From NCBI GenBank assembly GCA_019648995.1, contig BLXT01000140.1:589613-611491 (forward strand): a stretch of DNA of 21,879 nt. The letters are read 5' to 3'. The position numbers were made by a program, and so were the translations under genes. Every line of letters begins with the position of its first letter. Positions within the stretch are counted from its first letter, which is position 1. This DNA comes from Plakobranchus ocellatus. Taxonomy: Eukaryota > Mollusca > Gastropoda > Plakobranchidae. The notes below the pieces were generated by a model, which worked only from the letters and a program-made list of their open reading frames with translations, was not told the origin of the DNA and made no database searches. Below are positions 1 through 10,332 of this stretch, piece after piece.

Positions 1-1010
1 CCCCCCCCCCTCATTTTTCTTGCTATATGTTTGAACTTTGCTTCACACAGAACATGTGGCTATCCATTGTGTCACCAGCGACTCGTATCGATAGAGTGAA
101 TGAAAACTGATGAAATAATTTGGTTCTATAAGAAGAAAAACCGTTTCCATTTTGAATCTTCGTATATCTCTGATTTCGAAAGGGTTCGGTCTAAAGTGAG
201 TCTATTATTATGTCTCTTGCATCATGATGTACACTAGAAATAAATTTTTTCAATAAGAAATTGCATAAGAAACATCGATTTTTAAGAAATTGGTTTTTAA
301 AAGATTTAACCAATATGTATGCATAACTGCATATATATAACAATTAATTCCTGGTTAGAGCGACCGTTGTGCAAATCATGGTTGGGACGACCGATGGTAT
401 AATAATGTGCCGTTTTACAAGCCACAATGCCAAGGATACCATTTCTCATACACTTATTCTAAACATAAGTCAGCATATTATTGGTTTGTTTTTTTGTTTT
501 TTTTTCATAGAAAAAATATAGAAAAAAAAGTGGTCGCTCTAATAATTCTGAACGTTTGATCAGCGATATGACGACTTGCATTTTGAGCAACCATTTGACC
601 AGAGTTAGAACGACCATCATTATGACGATAGATATACTGCGGTATGGATAGGTCTTAACTTGGCATTTGTATTATTATTCTGATGGTTTTTTTAAAATTA
701 TTTTTAGCGGTGGGCTTTTTTTGTGGGAAATGGGAGGAAGAGCGCCATAATAGGCACCCACATCTATGAATTTCCTAGGGACGAAGAGGCATTATAGAAT
801 TTGTATCTGACTTACTACTAGTAGAACCTTGAGATCTACAATTTTTTTAATACGTGTCTCCACGTCGGGTTCACACTTCATAACAGGGCCTAGAAATAAT
901 GAGAAATGCCTAAAAAATATATTACAACATAACTATACTTTCAAGAATGTAGGACTCACTGCTTCTAGTGACATTCTTTTCAATAAAATTGATATAAAGC
1001 TCCTGCATGA
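1..1010. other. noncoding AT-rich stretch
   Basis: No coding exon is supported here. The window opens with ten C residues, which may mark a contig edge. A homopolymer-rich T tract lies at about 485-530. The only structured part is a possible short inverted-repeat element at 355-542, listed separately. The sequence becomes gradually purine-rich from about 1000 onward, leading into the GA array. Confidence 0.6.
355..542. mobile_element. candidate MITE with 11-bp terminal inverted repeats
   Basis: TTAGAGCGACC at 355-365 is matched by its exact reverse complement GGTCGCTCTAA at 532-542, enclosing a 188-bp AT-rich segment with no coding capacity. The flanks carry similar but imperfect words (taattcctg before, taattctg after) that could be a decayed target-site duplication. 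The size and structure fit a non-autonomous DNA transposon, but an 11-bp match could be chance and no superfamily is recognised. Related words (GGTTGGGACGACC near 381, GTTAGAACGACC near 604) recur nearby, which might instead mean a local repeat. Confidence 0.3.
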
Positions 1011-1274
1011 GAGAAGGGAAAGAGAGAAAATTATTTTTAAAAAAGGGTGGGAGAGAAAATTAGGGAAAGAGAGACAGAAAGTAAGAGGGAGAGAAATAAT
1101 TTTGAGTGTACTTTTGATAAAGAGAGAGAAAGAGAGTAAGAGAGCGAGAGCGAGAGATAACTTTTGACAGAATTAGATGCAGAGATACAGACAAAGAATG
1201 AGGAAGTGAGAGAAAGAGAGAGAAACATTTTGATCATACTTTTCACAGAGGTAGAGCAAGAGAGAGAGAGAGAT

Positions 1275-1322
<48 letters not shown>

Positions 1323-1730
1323 CTTATAACAGAAAAAGATGCAGAGATAAAAACAGAGAGTGAGGGAGTGAGAGAGAGGAAGAGAGAAAAAGCAAAAGAA
1401 AGAGACTCAGAGAGAGAGGATGAGACAGAAAAAGAAATTTTGACAGAAAGAGATGCAAAGATAAAGACGGTTAGGGAGTGAGAGAGAGAAAGAAAGAAGG
1501 AGAAACAGGTAGAAATGGAAAGATAGAGAAATTTTGAGTTAACTTTTGACAAAGAAAGAACAAAGAAGAGAGACTCGGAGCGAACGAGAGAGCAAGAGAG
1601 ATAGAGACTCGGAGATTTAAGAAGAGAAAAAGCGGAAGAAAAAGATTCACAGGGAGAGAGAATGAAAGAGCGAGAAAGAGACTCAGAGAGCGAGAGAGAG
1701 ACTCAGACAGAAAGAAAGAGCGAGAGAGAG

Positions 1731-1765
<35 letters not shown>

Positions 1766-2053
1766 GACATTCTGACAGAAAGAGATGCAAACATACAGAC
1801 AAAGTAAGGAAGTAAGGGAAAGAATGAGAGAAGGAGAGAGAAAGAAGAATAGTAATTTTGAGTGGACTTTTGCCAGAGGGAGACCAAGAGAGACAGAGCA
1901 AAAGCGAGAGAGAGAGAGAGAGAGAGAATGAGAGAGAGAGAGTACTTGACAGAAAGAGATGCAGAGATAGAGACAGAGAGTGAGGGAGTGAGAGAAAGAG
2001 ACAAATTTTGATTATACTTTTGACGGAGGTAGAGCAGGATAGAGAGCAAGTGT

Positions 2054-2103
<50 letters not shown>

Positions 2104-2251
2104 AAGAGAGAAAATAAAGAGAAAGAAATTTTGACAGAAAGAGATGTAGGGATAGAGACACTTTCACAGAGTGAGGGAGAGAGAGAAAGAGAGAGAGAGA
2201 GAGGAATTCTGGACAGAAAGAATGTAGAGATAGAGACACTTTTACAGAATT

Positions 2252-2310
<59 letters not shown>

Positions 2311-2340
2311 TTTTGACAGAAAGAGATGTTGAGGTAGAGA
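1011..2340 (+). repeat. purine-rich (GA)n higher-order satellite
   Basis: About 1.3 kb is almost purely A and G on the plus strand. Pure (GA)n runs, for example 1290-1320, 2062-2102 and 2253-2307, are interleaved with two recurring non-simple motifs. Motif A resembles TTTTGACAGAAAGAGATG followed by a CAGAGATAGAGACAGAGAGTGAGGG-like stretch; copies begin near 1163, 1320, 1438, 1769, 1946, 2132, 2209 and 2312. Motif B resembles ATTTTGATTATACTTTTGAC followed by GGTAGAGCAAGAGAG; copies lie near 1100, 1227, 1533, 1855 and 2007. A and B mostly alternate, so this is a complex array rather than slipped dinucleotides alone. Open frames on either strand here (Ser-Leu or Arg-Glu repeats) are composition artefacts. 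Confidence 0.9.
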
Positions 2341-4599
2341 CACTTTTAGAAATCTAGGAAGAAAGCTATATGAAACTCTTAATGAAATTTCTAGGGCTGA
2401 GCGCACAATTTGCTCGAAAATGGCCTGTATATACGGACGTGTAATTTTGTCCTCATAAAAGCAATAAAAATAAGAGAGACGTTGTTGCAAAGATAGATTT
2501 TGCTAATTTAGATGGTTTATAGAACAAGTCAAACAAACAACACGAGAACACACCAGCGCGAAATTAAAATTTACGATTTTACAGGCAAATGCTATTGTTT
2601 ATCGCACGAGCTGGCAAAATAGATAATTCCACAGCGCAGTATACACTGTACTTAATCTGTTATCTATTTGTGGTGGCTGGCAGGTTAAAAGCGAAAGGCT
2701 TTTTAATGCCAGCACCGATTGACATGCGGTTGTTGACAGACAAACTCTTGGTTTTTTATCTAGCGTGTGACGATTTTGCTTTTTCCGAGTTTGATACTTT
2801 TTTGCCGTGAAGACACAAAAATTTTTTTTTCGCCGCTCGCCCCTTTCAATTCAACACTCGCTTAGATCTGTGTTTTTTAAAAACTTTTGTCGTTGTGGGC
2901 ATATCCATTAATTATGGAGCTGTGTTCAATCGTTGGGACAAGTTGTCCCAGGACGTTGCGTCACATAACAGTAACTTTATTTGGTTTATTTTTGCTCTTA
3001 GAGAAAGACATCACATATCGAGTTCATAGGGCATAAATACTGAATGAATCATGGCAGTCGCTAGATTAATTTTTAATTAATTATTGCAGATGCAAGCCCT
3101 TGAAAATAATAGAATGCAAACTCCATTCATAGCTTACAACAAAAAATGATCCTCAGTTAAAAATTAAACCTTATTACGGCTGCGGTATGCAAAGCACCTT
3201 TGTTTAGTGTTTTTTTATGTTCTGTGATTTTCACTTCATTTGCGAAAGAAAGTCAGTTTTTTTTTTCCTTGCTACAAAAGCAGTCATCATTCAATCTAAA
3301 TAAAAATATGCTGGAGGGGAGTGGAATAGGCTACATTTCAGATGGGTAATTCTTTGGTTCCCATTTTGGTTCATGAATTTTTCACTTTTTTTTTCAAGCG
3401 TTTTTTGCCTTTTGTTTACTGTATGTGCACTCAAGTTCAGTAGATTATGGTCCTGTTCAGGTTTTAAGAAATTTGCTTAAAATCGTTATGTCATAAGACA
3501 TTCTTCAGCATATAGTTTAAGGCAAATCTCGATTTATATGCTTAAAAATATAATTTTTTAACATGAGTAAGAATTTCTTGGTTTTTATTTACTAAATGCG
3601 ATATTAAGACAAGTAAATTATGCTCAGGAAAATGTCTTTTCCTTTCCCGTTCATTTGAACGAGCAAACATGCTTGTTTTTTACTATTTGCTGTGACAAAA
3701 TAATATACATGTATTTATTCTTTGTCTCTTTTTTATGCTTCAAGCCATCTTTGTATTATTGCACTGCATTATTATTATTATTATTGTTTCTTTTGCGTTG
3801 CCATCTCTACTAATATGTAATTATTTAAACAGCAAAGATTAGAGCTCTCCATCCAATTTCTTTATTATTCTGTAATGACAGGCGCATCACTAAGAGAAAA
3901 ATTATGCATTGTAATTTCCCAATGAATTTGCATTGAATTAAAAAGGAAATAAAGTAATTGAGCCAAAGCGGAAGCCAGGCCTCCTTTATGGACCGTCCAA
4001 GCCCTGACTTGAACAAGAAAGACCAACAGAAACAAACGTGTGATGCTATTGATGCGCACACCACTGACATATGAATAAACGTTTTAAATTAAATTGCAGA
4101 CGTATATAAACATCAAAATTAAATAAACTAAATCAAGTCACAGTTTGTGTTTATATATGTATACACCTGTTTTTTTATTGAATCTTTGTGTAGGTTTTAT
4201 ATGATGTGCATTTAACACAATGGAAGATAAAGTTTCATTTTTTTCCTTCAACAGCGCAAACGATTCATCCAACTCCTCTTGTTTCTCAAAAGAACAAAAT
4301 CTTTGCGAGTCTCGTTTTCTCAGTGAGGCTAAAGTTTGTCAGTGTGTCTTCATTTGACGGCTTTTTCTGTCCCTTTGCTAGTGTCAGCTTCAGTTTAATC
4401 CTATGTGTTTCAAAGATAATTAATGCTAATCTAAAAATGATATTTCATGCATGTTATCACTCAAAACAATGTGTAGATAAAACATTTTTATGGCACAATG
4501 TTCAAATTCATACTTTTTGCGAACTCATATTCTGCAATGAGAAAGAGCATAGATTCTTGCGAAAAGAATGACGGCTTTGAAATTGCATTTCATAACTAA
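2341..4599. other. noncoding AT-rich stretch
   Basis: No exon pair with matching splice signals and phase was found. Several open frames of 60-121 codons occur (for example 2589-2810, 3825-4070 minus, 4206-4571 plus), but they lack recognisable domains and their composition follows the local AT bias. A short (ATT)6 microsatellite is at 3768-3785. Confidence 0.55.
3768..3785 (+). repeat. (ATT)n microsatellite
   Basis: Six tandem ATT units, with no associated coding sequence. Confidence 0.9.
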
Positions 4600-4862
4600 C
4601 TGACTCTGCTTCATTTTTGCACGAATCGCAAACATCCATACAATTTATTAGGGCAGCCTGGGCTTTAGAAGATTTGTAATGAGAATAACACGCGATAAAT
4701 ACATTTCAATTTGTGCTGCATACTACAACAGCTGCTGAGGTGCTTGGCTGGCTGTCTTGAAATAAACTGTCAGAACGTAATTTACTTTCATGTCTGAAAC
4801 TCTGATTCTGCTTTTTATTGCACGATTGACAAATCTCCGGACAATTTATTAGGGCAACATGG
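4600..4862 (+). repeat. diverged direct repeat, ~60 bp, offset 202 bp
   Basis: The segment at 4600-4662 and the segment at 4802-4862 share order and sequence: CTGAxTCTGCTT, then TTGCACGA, then an AAACATCC/AAATCTCC block, then the exact shared word ACAATTTATTAGGGCA, then a CCTGGG/CATGGT end. The upstream flanks (about 4581 and 4780) also share a TTTCAT-type word, so the original repeated unit may have been about 200 bp. No coding content is recognised. Confidence 0.6.
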
Positions 4863-6352
4863 TCCTCTGGGCTCAAAATGACTAGCAGTCATCATTGGTC
4901 TTGCCGAATTTCTACAGTGCATCTGCTTGATTTAGATCTACAGATCCCTAATTCCAGCTCAAAAGTCAGAGAATTATTACTCTTGGGCTTTATTTTTACA
5001 ACTAATTTATTGTTGTTGACATTAAAGAAACCCAATAGCTTTGCTGCTCGTCTTTATGCAAAGCTAAAGGTATGGGTTGTGTTTTTGAAAAAAAAAAATG
5101 TAATGACCCGAGCTGAAGCAAATAAGTTCAGGTCGGGCTTCACACTGGCGACAGGTGTGTTCTTTTTTGTCCTGTTTCAAATCTTTATACCTCTCAAGTT
5201 GAAATAGGTTTAATTATGCACTTATCATTCTGTAGAATCATTAGTATTCTTTATATAGGTTTAGGTATTAGAAACTGAATGTTGAAATTGCATTTACATG
5301 TTTGTTTTAATTTAAAAATTAGATGAAACTTTTGTTTACAGGGTCTGAATTGTATTCTTTTCACACGCGTTAAGACTATAAATTTTCTACATGTATTTTA
5401 AAGTGTTGAAAAAAAAATGTTTCCTCCTTGATCTGATAAGAATAAGTAATTTGCCTCGGACGTTTTCTAACACTATTTTTTAGTAGAGATAACTTTGTTA
5501 GATTTTTTGGCTTTAAGATCCCAACTGTCTGAATGACTTTGAAACCTCGTAATTTACACAAAGAAGGCAAAGATAATGCATCTGAAACTCATTACTTTCG
5601 GAGAACGTAAAAGCCAAAATGAATGAATTGTCTCTAATGTTGAAGCTTTGAAGCCCACTAATTTACCTTGATGTTTTAATCTTCAAACTCACTTTGTTAA
5701 GTTAGAAGAAAGATGGCGTCTTGATCATCTCCATATTCATTTGTTGAGTAAAAATTTGTAAATTGCCTCAAGCAACTGTAATAATAGCAATTGGATGATT
5801 TTCTTCAAATGTGAAATAGAATAGTGCAGTCTCAGTGTTCGCTGTGTATTATTAAGATCTACAAAAATATTATATCTTTATACTTTTTTCCATGTTTACG
5901 AAACAAAAATATACACGCATTAATTTGTCGAAATGCGTAAATCACCGATTTCCCATGCGTGACAGTGTGAGCTCTAGCGTTTAGAAGCGAATATGTAAAC
6001 CGATGAGTTAGTAAGCATAAAAGTAATATGCTGTAAGAAATATCCAGCTTAGAAAAAAGGTTACATGAAGCGAGATTGAGAAAGCAATTATTTTGTTCTG
6101 AACTAGTCTGAAAAAAATTGATACAGAAATTTATACACTAGATCTTGGGAATGCAACAGCAGACCTTACGGACTAGCTAATAACGATGATTTAAAGATTT
6201 TAAAGATGCAACTGTGATTACCTTATGCTCCAAGTTGGAGATAAATGAAACTACATCATTTAAAGCAGATAAATTATTTAAAATACTGAAACCAGAAAGC
6301 TAGTGATTCCGTAATCGACACATTTTCTGGTCAGCTCATAGTCTGATTCCTT
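4863..6352. other. noncoding AT-rich stretch
   Basis: Nothing recognisable beyond AT-rich unique DNA. A 109-codon frame at 4878-5207 is interrupted by no stop, but it has no domain, crosses an A9 run and starts next to the 4802-4862 repeat, so I treat it as noise. Confidence 0.5.
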
Positions 6353-6895
6353 CTCCATCCTTGCCAGGCTTTAAATGTGTTCATAAGAGAACGGCTCCAT
6401 GCTTGCCGTGCAAGAAGGCTATTGTTATGGTGCGGCTCCATCCTTGCTGGGCATGAAATGCTAGTGTCAAAGTGCAGCTCCTTCCTTGCTGGGCATGAAA
6501 TACTAGTGTCAAAGTGCGGCTCCATCCTTGCTGGGCATGAAATACTAGTGTCAAAGTGCGGCTCCATTCTTGCTGGGCATAAAATACTAGTGTCAAAGTG
6601 CGGCTCCATCCTTGCTAGGCATGAAATACTAGTGTCAAAGTGCGGCTCCATCCTTGCTTGGCATGAAATGGTATTGTCAAAGTGCGGCTCCATCCTTGCT
6701 TGGCATGAAATGGTATTGTCAAAGTGCGGCTCCATCCTTGCTGGGCATGCAATGCTATTGTCAAAGTGCAGCTCCATTCTTGTTTGGCATGAAATACTAG
6801 TGTCAAAGTGCGGCTCCATCCTTGCTTGGCATGAAATGGTATTGTCAAAGTGCGGCTCCATCCTTGTTGGGCATGAAATGTTCTGCCTTAGTTCA
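6353..6895 (+). repeat. 42-bp minisatellite, left block
   Basis: Thirteen monomers can be phased by the word CTCCATCCTTG at 6353, 6395, 6436 and then exactly every 42 bp to 6856. The left-block consensus carries GGGCATGAAATACTAGTG and TCAAAGTGCGGCTCCATC. The first two monomers are diverged and the second resembles the right block. Because 42 is a multiple of three, most frames on both strands stay open across the block, giving apparent 70-198 residue repeat proteins on opposite strands. The block is visibly GC-richer than its flanks. Confidence 0.92.
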
Positions 6896-6901
6896 TCCGA
6901 A

Positions 6902-7006
6902 CTATGACAATAACACTGCCGTAGCAAATTGAAGAGCAGTATTGTTAGTGTTAAGTCTATGGGCGATACTGCTTTTTACTTTGCTATAGCAGTGTTGTTG
7001 TCATAG
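6902..7006. repeat. imperfect inverted repeat (hairpin), 41-bp arms
   Basis: The left arm 6902-6942 (starts CTATGACAATAACACTGC) pairs with the right arm 6966-7006 (ends GTGTTGTTGTCATAG) at 35 of 41 positions, across a 23-base loop (6943-6965). The outermost part of the left arm is itself an inverted copy of the minisatellite word TATTGTCATAG. The hairpin sits exactly between the two minisatellite blocks. It could be a small fold-back element, or an inversion product of an array monomer plus unique DNA. Confidence 0.8.
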
Positions 7007-7600
7007 TGCGGCTCCATCCTTGGCGTGCGTGAAACGCTATTGTCATAGTGCGGCTCCATCCTTGGCGTGCGTGAAACGCTATTGTCATAGTGCGACTCCA
7101 TGCTTGCCGTGCAAGAAGGCTATTGTCATAGTGCGGTTCCATCCTTGCCGTGCGTGAAACGCTATTGTCATAGTGCGGCTCCATCCTTGCCGTGCAAGAG
7201 GGCTATTGTTATGGTGCGGTTCCATCCTTGCCGTGCATGAAACGCTATTGTCATAGTGCGGCTCCATCCTTGCCGTGCGTGAAACGCTATTGTCATAGTG
7301 CGGCTCCATCCTTGCCGTGCAAGAGGGCTATTGTTATGGTGCGGTTCCATCCTTGCCGTGCATGAAACGCTATTGTCAGGGTACGGCTCCATCCTTGCCC
7401 TGCAAGAAGGCTATTGCCAGAGTGTGGCTCCATCCTTGCCCTGCAAGAAGGCTATTGCCAGAGTGTGGTTCCATCCTTGCCTTGCAAGAAGGCTATTGCC
7501 AGAGTGTGGCTCCATCCTTGCCCTGCAAGAAGGCTATTGCCAGAGTGTGGCTCCATCCTTGCCGTGCATGGAACGCTATTGTCAGAGTGCGGCCTATCCT
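7007..7600 (+). repeat. 42-bp minisatellite, right block
   Basis: About fourteen monomers of roughly 42 bp begin at the CTCCATCCTTG words at 7012, 7054, 7096 and onward. They differ from the left block: the core is TGTCATAGTGCGGCTCCATC with two monomer types, GTGCGTGAAACGCTATTG and GTGCAAGAGGGCTATTG. A third type near the right edge (7400-7560) has CTGCAAGAAGGCTATTGCC. The type order suggests local higher-order duplication. Open frames in either direction are products of the period being 14 codons. Confidence 0.92.
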
Positions 7601-8482
7601 TGCTTGAAATTCCCCCTCCCATCCTTCCCCTCCCTCCCCCATCCCGTTGAACTCACTCTCTTTTTTCCCATATCTACCTCACGTGTTCTATTACCTTGTC
7701 TGCCTGTCTACATCTCTTTATTTCTATATCTCTTATTGTGAATACTTCACTCGTCTTTTCCTTTCCTCTGTCTTAAAAAATAACACCTAAGCCATATGAA
7801 ACTTAGAATATTGATTTCTTCAATGACATATTGACACGGACAAACTAACAAAAATCAGGAGTTTTCCTTACTCCACAAGAATCTACTGACAGCCCATAGT
7901 TAGAGTCGGTATTCAATCACTTTGTTTATATATCCTGGCGCGCCTCTAAAACCAGTGGTTAAATCTAGTGATCACCTCATCCGGACACACACATTGGCTC
8001 TCTGCCTCAGATCAAATGATAAGTAATGACAATACTTATATAATATTATAATTTGACAATACAATAAACGAAATTATTTGTGTGCCTCCTTTTTCCTTTT
8101 TAAGAAAATACAATTTTTAAAAATCGCCGTAAAATTTCATGTTTAAACATGAACCAAAAATAGTGAGATAGCATAATCAATTCACCAGCCCGCAAAGAAA
8201 AATATAGGACAGCTTAATCGCAACTTCGCTTCACCTAATCCTGCCTTATGATGCTAGATGCGTCAGATGGAAATCTAATTAGGAATTTTAGACTGATTAT
8301 TAGGAGTAATTTTGTGCTCATCTGTGGTGGGAATTATACTCAACAGTTAAAGAAAAATATAAAGGATGAAAACAATGTAACATAAAGCGATGAAGAGGAG
8401 TAGAAAAAATTCATGTCATAGGTTACCTGAAGTATTTACTTCATCTATTTCTAAGATAATTGAAAGAGATGCACAAGATAAA
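7601..8482. other. noncoding stretch after minisatellite
   Basis: The first 150 bases (about 7605-7760) are pyrimidine-rich on the plus strand. The rest is AT-rich and unremarkable except for a perfect 18-bp palindrome at 8136-8153. No gene is recognised. Confidence 0.55.
8136..8153. repeat. perfect 18-bp palindrome
   Basis: TTCATGTTTAAACATGAA reads the same on both strands. It lies in noncoding AT-rich DNA and has no clear role. Confidence 0.8.
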
Positions 8483-8630
8483 GGGTCACTGGTGGCATAG
8501 TTGTCAGTGCGCCCACCTTGAAATCTGCAATGGTTCAAGCCCACCATTAGCTCCAGGTTCAGAGAAGCAAAAAGTCCGAGATCAAAGTGAATGGGCTCTA
8601 AGTTGCAGGCAGCTCTCAAGATAAAAAAAA
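8483..8630 (+). mobile_element. tRNA-derived SINE
   Basis: A tRNA-like head contains an internal pol III A box TGGCATAGTTG (8493-8503), which fits TRGYNNARNNG, and a B box GGTTCAAGCCC (8532-8542), which fits GWTCRANNC. The body ends with CCGAGATCAA and an A9 tail (about 8622-8630). The word CAAGATAAA occurs just before the head (8474-8482) and at the start of the tail (8617-8625), possibly a target-site duplication. This is a retroposed pol III transcript copy, not a functional tRNA gene: the acceptor stem is not convincingly paired. Confidence 0.75.
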
Positions 8631-9247
8631 ACTATGTGAGAAGAAAAGAGTACAATCATAAGCTAGGAATAAATAACGAGTGAAACAGAATCTCTACCTT
8701 GGAAAGGATGGACATTAATCATGACTGAGCTAGAGATTTGTAGAGAAGATTTCTAGTGGACCCTCTGCCATCAAGATGAGTGCTCGATGCACTATTCATC
8801 CCTCACTCACATTCATAAGAATCAAGACTGATCTAAGTACCCTTTGCAACACAATGATCAGGAATCATTTGTGTTCCCAGGGCATAGATCTAAAGTATTA
8901 TTCTCCTTATCGTCAGCAATCCATCTCAGTAATTGTAACGTAGCGTTGGTGTTGGTTGACTTTTCTTCTCTCTTCACTGCTTTATGACTCATTTGCTAGC
9001 TATGATCATTCAGTAATTAAATGGTTATTTGTAATATAACTTTTATCAAATCTGAAAAAGTTGTCCTTGACTAAATTTATCTTGACGACACGCGACCTCA
9101 CTGAAATAGGTCTATCATCGAGAGGAGGTCGCGTTGAATCATCTGCATCAATACTTATGTGGGGTTTTCATTGTATGAAGATCAGATTATGTGTCAGTGT
9201 ATATGTGTATGTGTTTGTGGGAGAGGTACTGTGATAGCTTCTGCGCC
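8631..9247. other. noncoding stretch
   Basis: No gene is seen. A GC-rich inverted repeat is at 9090-9134 and is listed separately. Confidence 0.5.
9090..9134. repeat. 10-bp-arm CpG-rich inverted repeat
   Basis: ACGCGACCTC (9090-9099) and GAGGTCGCGT (9125-9134) are exact reverse complements separated by 25 bases. The CpG-rich arms stand out in AT-rich DNA. This could be a stem or a paired protein-binding site; no function is implied by context. Confidence 0.6.

Positions 9248-9284
<37 letters not shown>
9248..9284 (+). repeat. (GA)n microsatellite
   Basis: A run of AG dinucleotides with one phase slip near 9260. Confidence 0.95.
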
Positions 9285-10162
9285 TAAGCTCTGGGAAAAA
9301 AGAGAATGACGTTGAAAGGGGACAATAAGAGTTGTTTTTACATTTTTGTTATCTCCACTTACATCGGCAGCTCTCTCTGTCTCTCAAAGAGATTTCTGTT
9401 GCTGTTGGTGTCATGACTGGAGTGACACTTTCGACGAATAGATTTTTTAGTAAATTTTGTGGTTGGGGTTTTGTGTGATCGGTAGAATGAAATAGTACTT
9501 CCGTGGGGCTGTGCAATCTGTTTTACTCATTTAGTTCCTCTTGTTCTAGCCCACATCACTTAGTTTGTCTTCCTTAGAGACCTGAAGCCTCCTTCTGAAT
9601 TCTTAAATACAGTTTTAAAACTTCAAGCAAATGGATGATGCAAGAACATACTGAGATGAAAACATTTTTCTCCTTTACAGTCTGATAACCTATGGCAAAG
9701 TCGATCAAAAACATTAATTAATCCTCTGCGCAAAACTAACCTTCACACAAAGATTGGGACAAACCCTCGAAAAACAGGAAAAACAGTACAGATCAACGAT
9801 TAACACGAGCAATTCGTCTTTTTTCTTGTTGTAAGCACAGCCTGACTTTGTAAAGAATAATTCAAAGCGAAGGAAACGCCCTTTTATCATTTGGGAAAAG
9901 AGAAGAAAAAGGAAACACATGCACAGTATTCTGTGATAGCAGAGTAGATGTACGGCAAATCACGTCTGCCTATTCATCTATTATGAAACATCAAATATAC
10001 ATTAAACATATACTATATCACTCCTGCTTATCATTCTGTCGTAGCAAATATGACGAAAGCAATCCTACATGTATGTTATTATTTTTTAGGAGGTTAATCA
10101 AATCACTTCTTCGCTCTTTCAATTGAATTCAAGGCTCGCGTCAACTCTGAGGAACAGTCATA
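9285..10162. other. noncoding stretch
   Basis: Nothing recognisable. One acceptor-like site (TTTTTCTCCTTTACAG ending at 9679, plus strand) is followed by about 38 open codons, but no matching partner exon was found. Confidence 0.5.
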
Positions 10163-10332
10163 TACTGACTTTGTAGGGCTTGTTCAGACACCAATAAAAT
10201 AGTCACACACAATATTATATAGTCATTTATAGACTTTATACAGTCACATCAAGTCATTGCAACGTTACCTACTGACTTTGTAAGGCTTGTTCAGACATCA
10301 ATTAAACAGTCATACACAACATTATACAGTCA
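10163..10332 (+). repeat. two-copy direct repeat, spacing 107 bp
   Basis: Copy 1 (10163-10225) and copy 2 (10270-10332) both begin TACTGACTTTGTA and run for 63 bases with 7 differences by eye (about 89% identity). The intervening DNA contains further degenerate AGTCA/ACAGTCAC words, so the block may be a decayed short tandem array. No coding content. Confidence 0.75.

Noticed and set aside
1037..2490. Ser-Leu-rich and Arg-Glu-rich open frames of 75-192 codons
   Set aside because: Direct translation of (GA)n/(TC)n repeat DNA; no stable start, domain or splice context.
3825..4079. Two overlapping minus-strand frames with hydrophobic N-terminal stretches
   Set aside because: One has a TATA-like word and ATG, the other reads like a signal sequence but lacks an ATG; they conflict with each other, have no domain and no partner exons.
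4206..5207. Plus-strand frames of 121 and 109 codons
   Set aside because: No recognisable motif, AT-driven composition, overlap with a diverged repeat and an A run.
6353..7600. CRISPR-like array
   Set aside because: Monomers are contiguous repeats without unique spacers, in a eukaryotic-type context.
6331..7741. Repeat-protein frames on both strands in the 42-bp array
   Set aside because: The period is a multiple of three, so frames stay open in both directions; no signal, domain or splice evidence favours one.
8431..8454. 24-base mini-exon on minus strand between ttatcttag and gtaacc
   Set aside because: Splice-like words are present, but so short a segment next to a SINE, without partner exons, cannot be supported.
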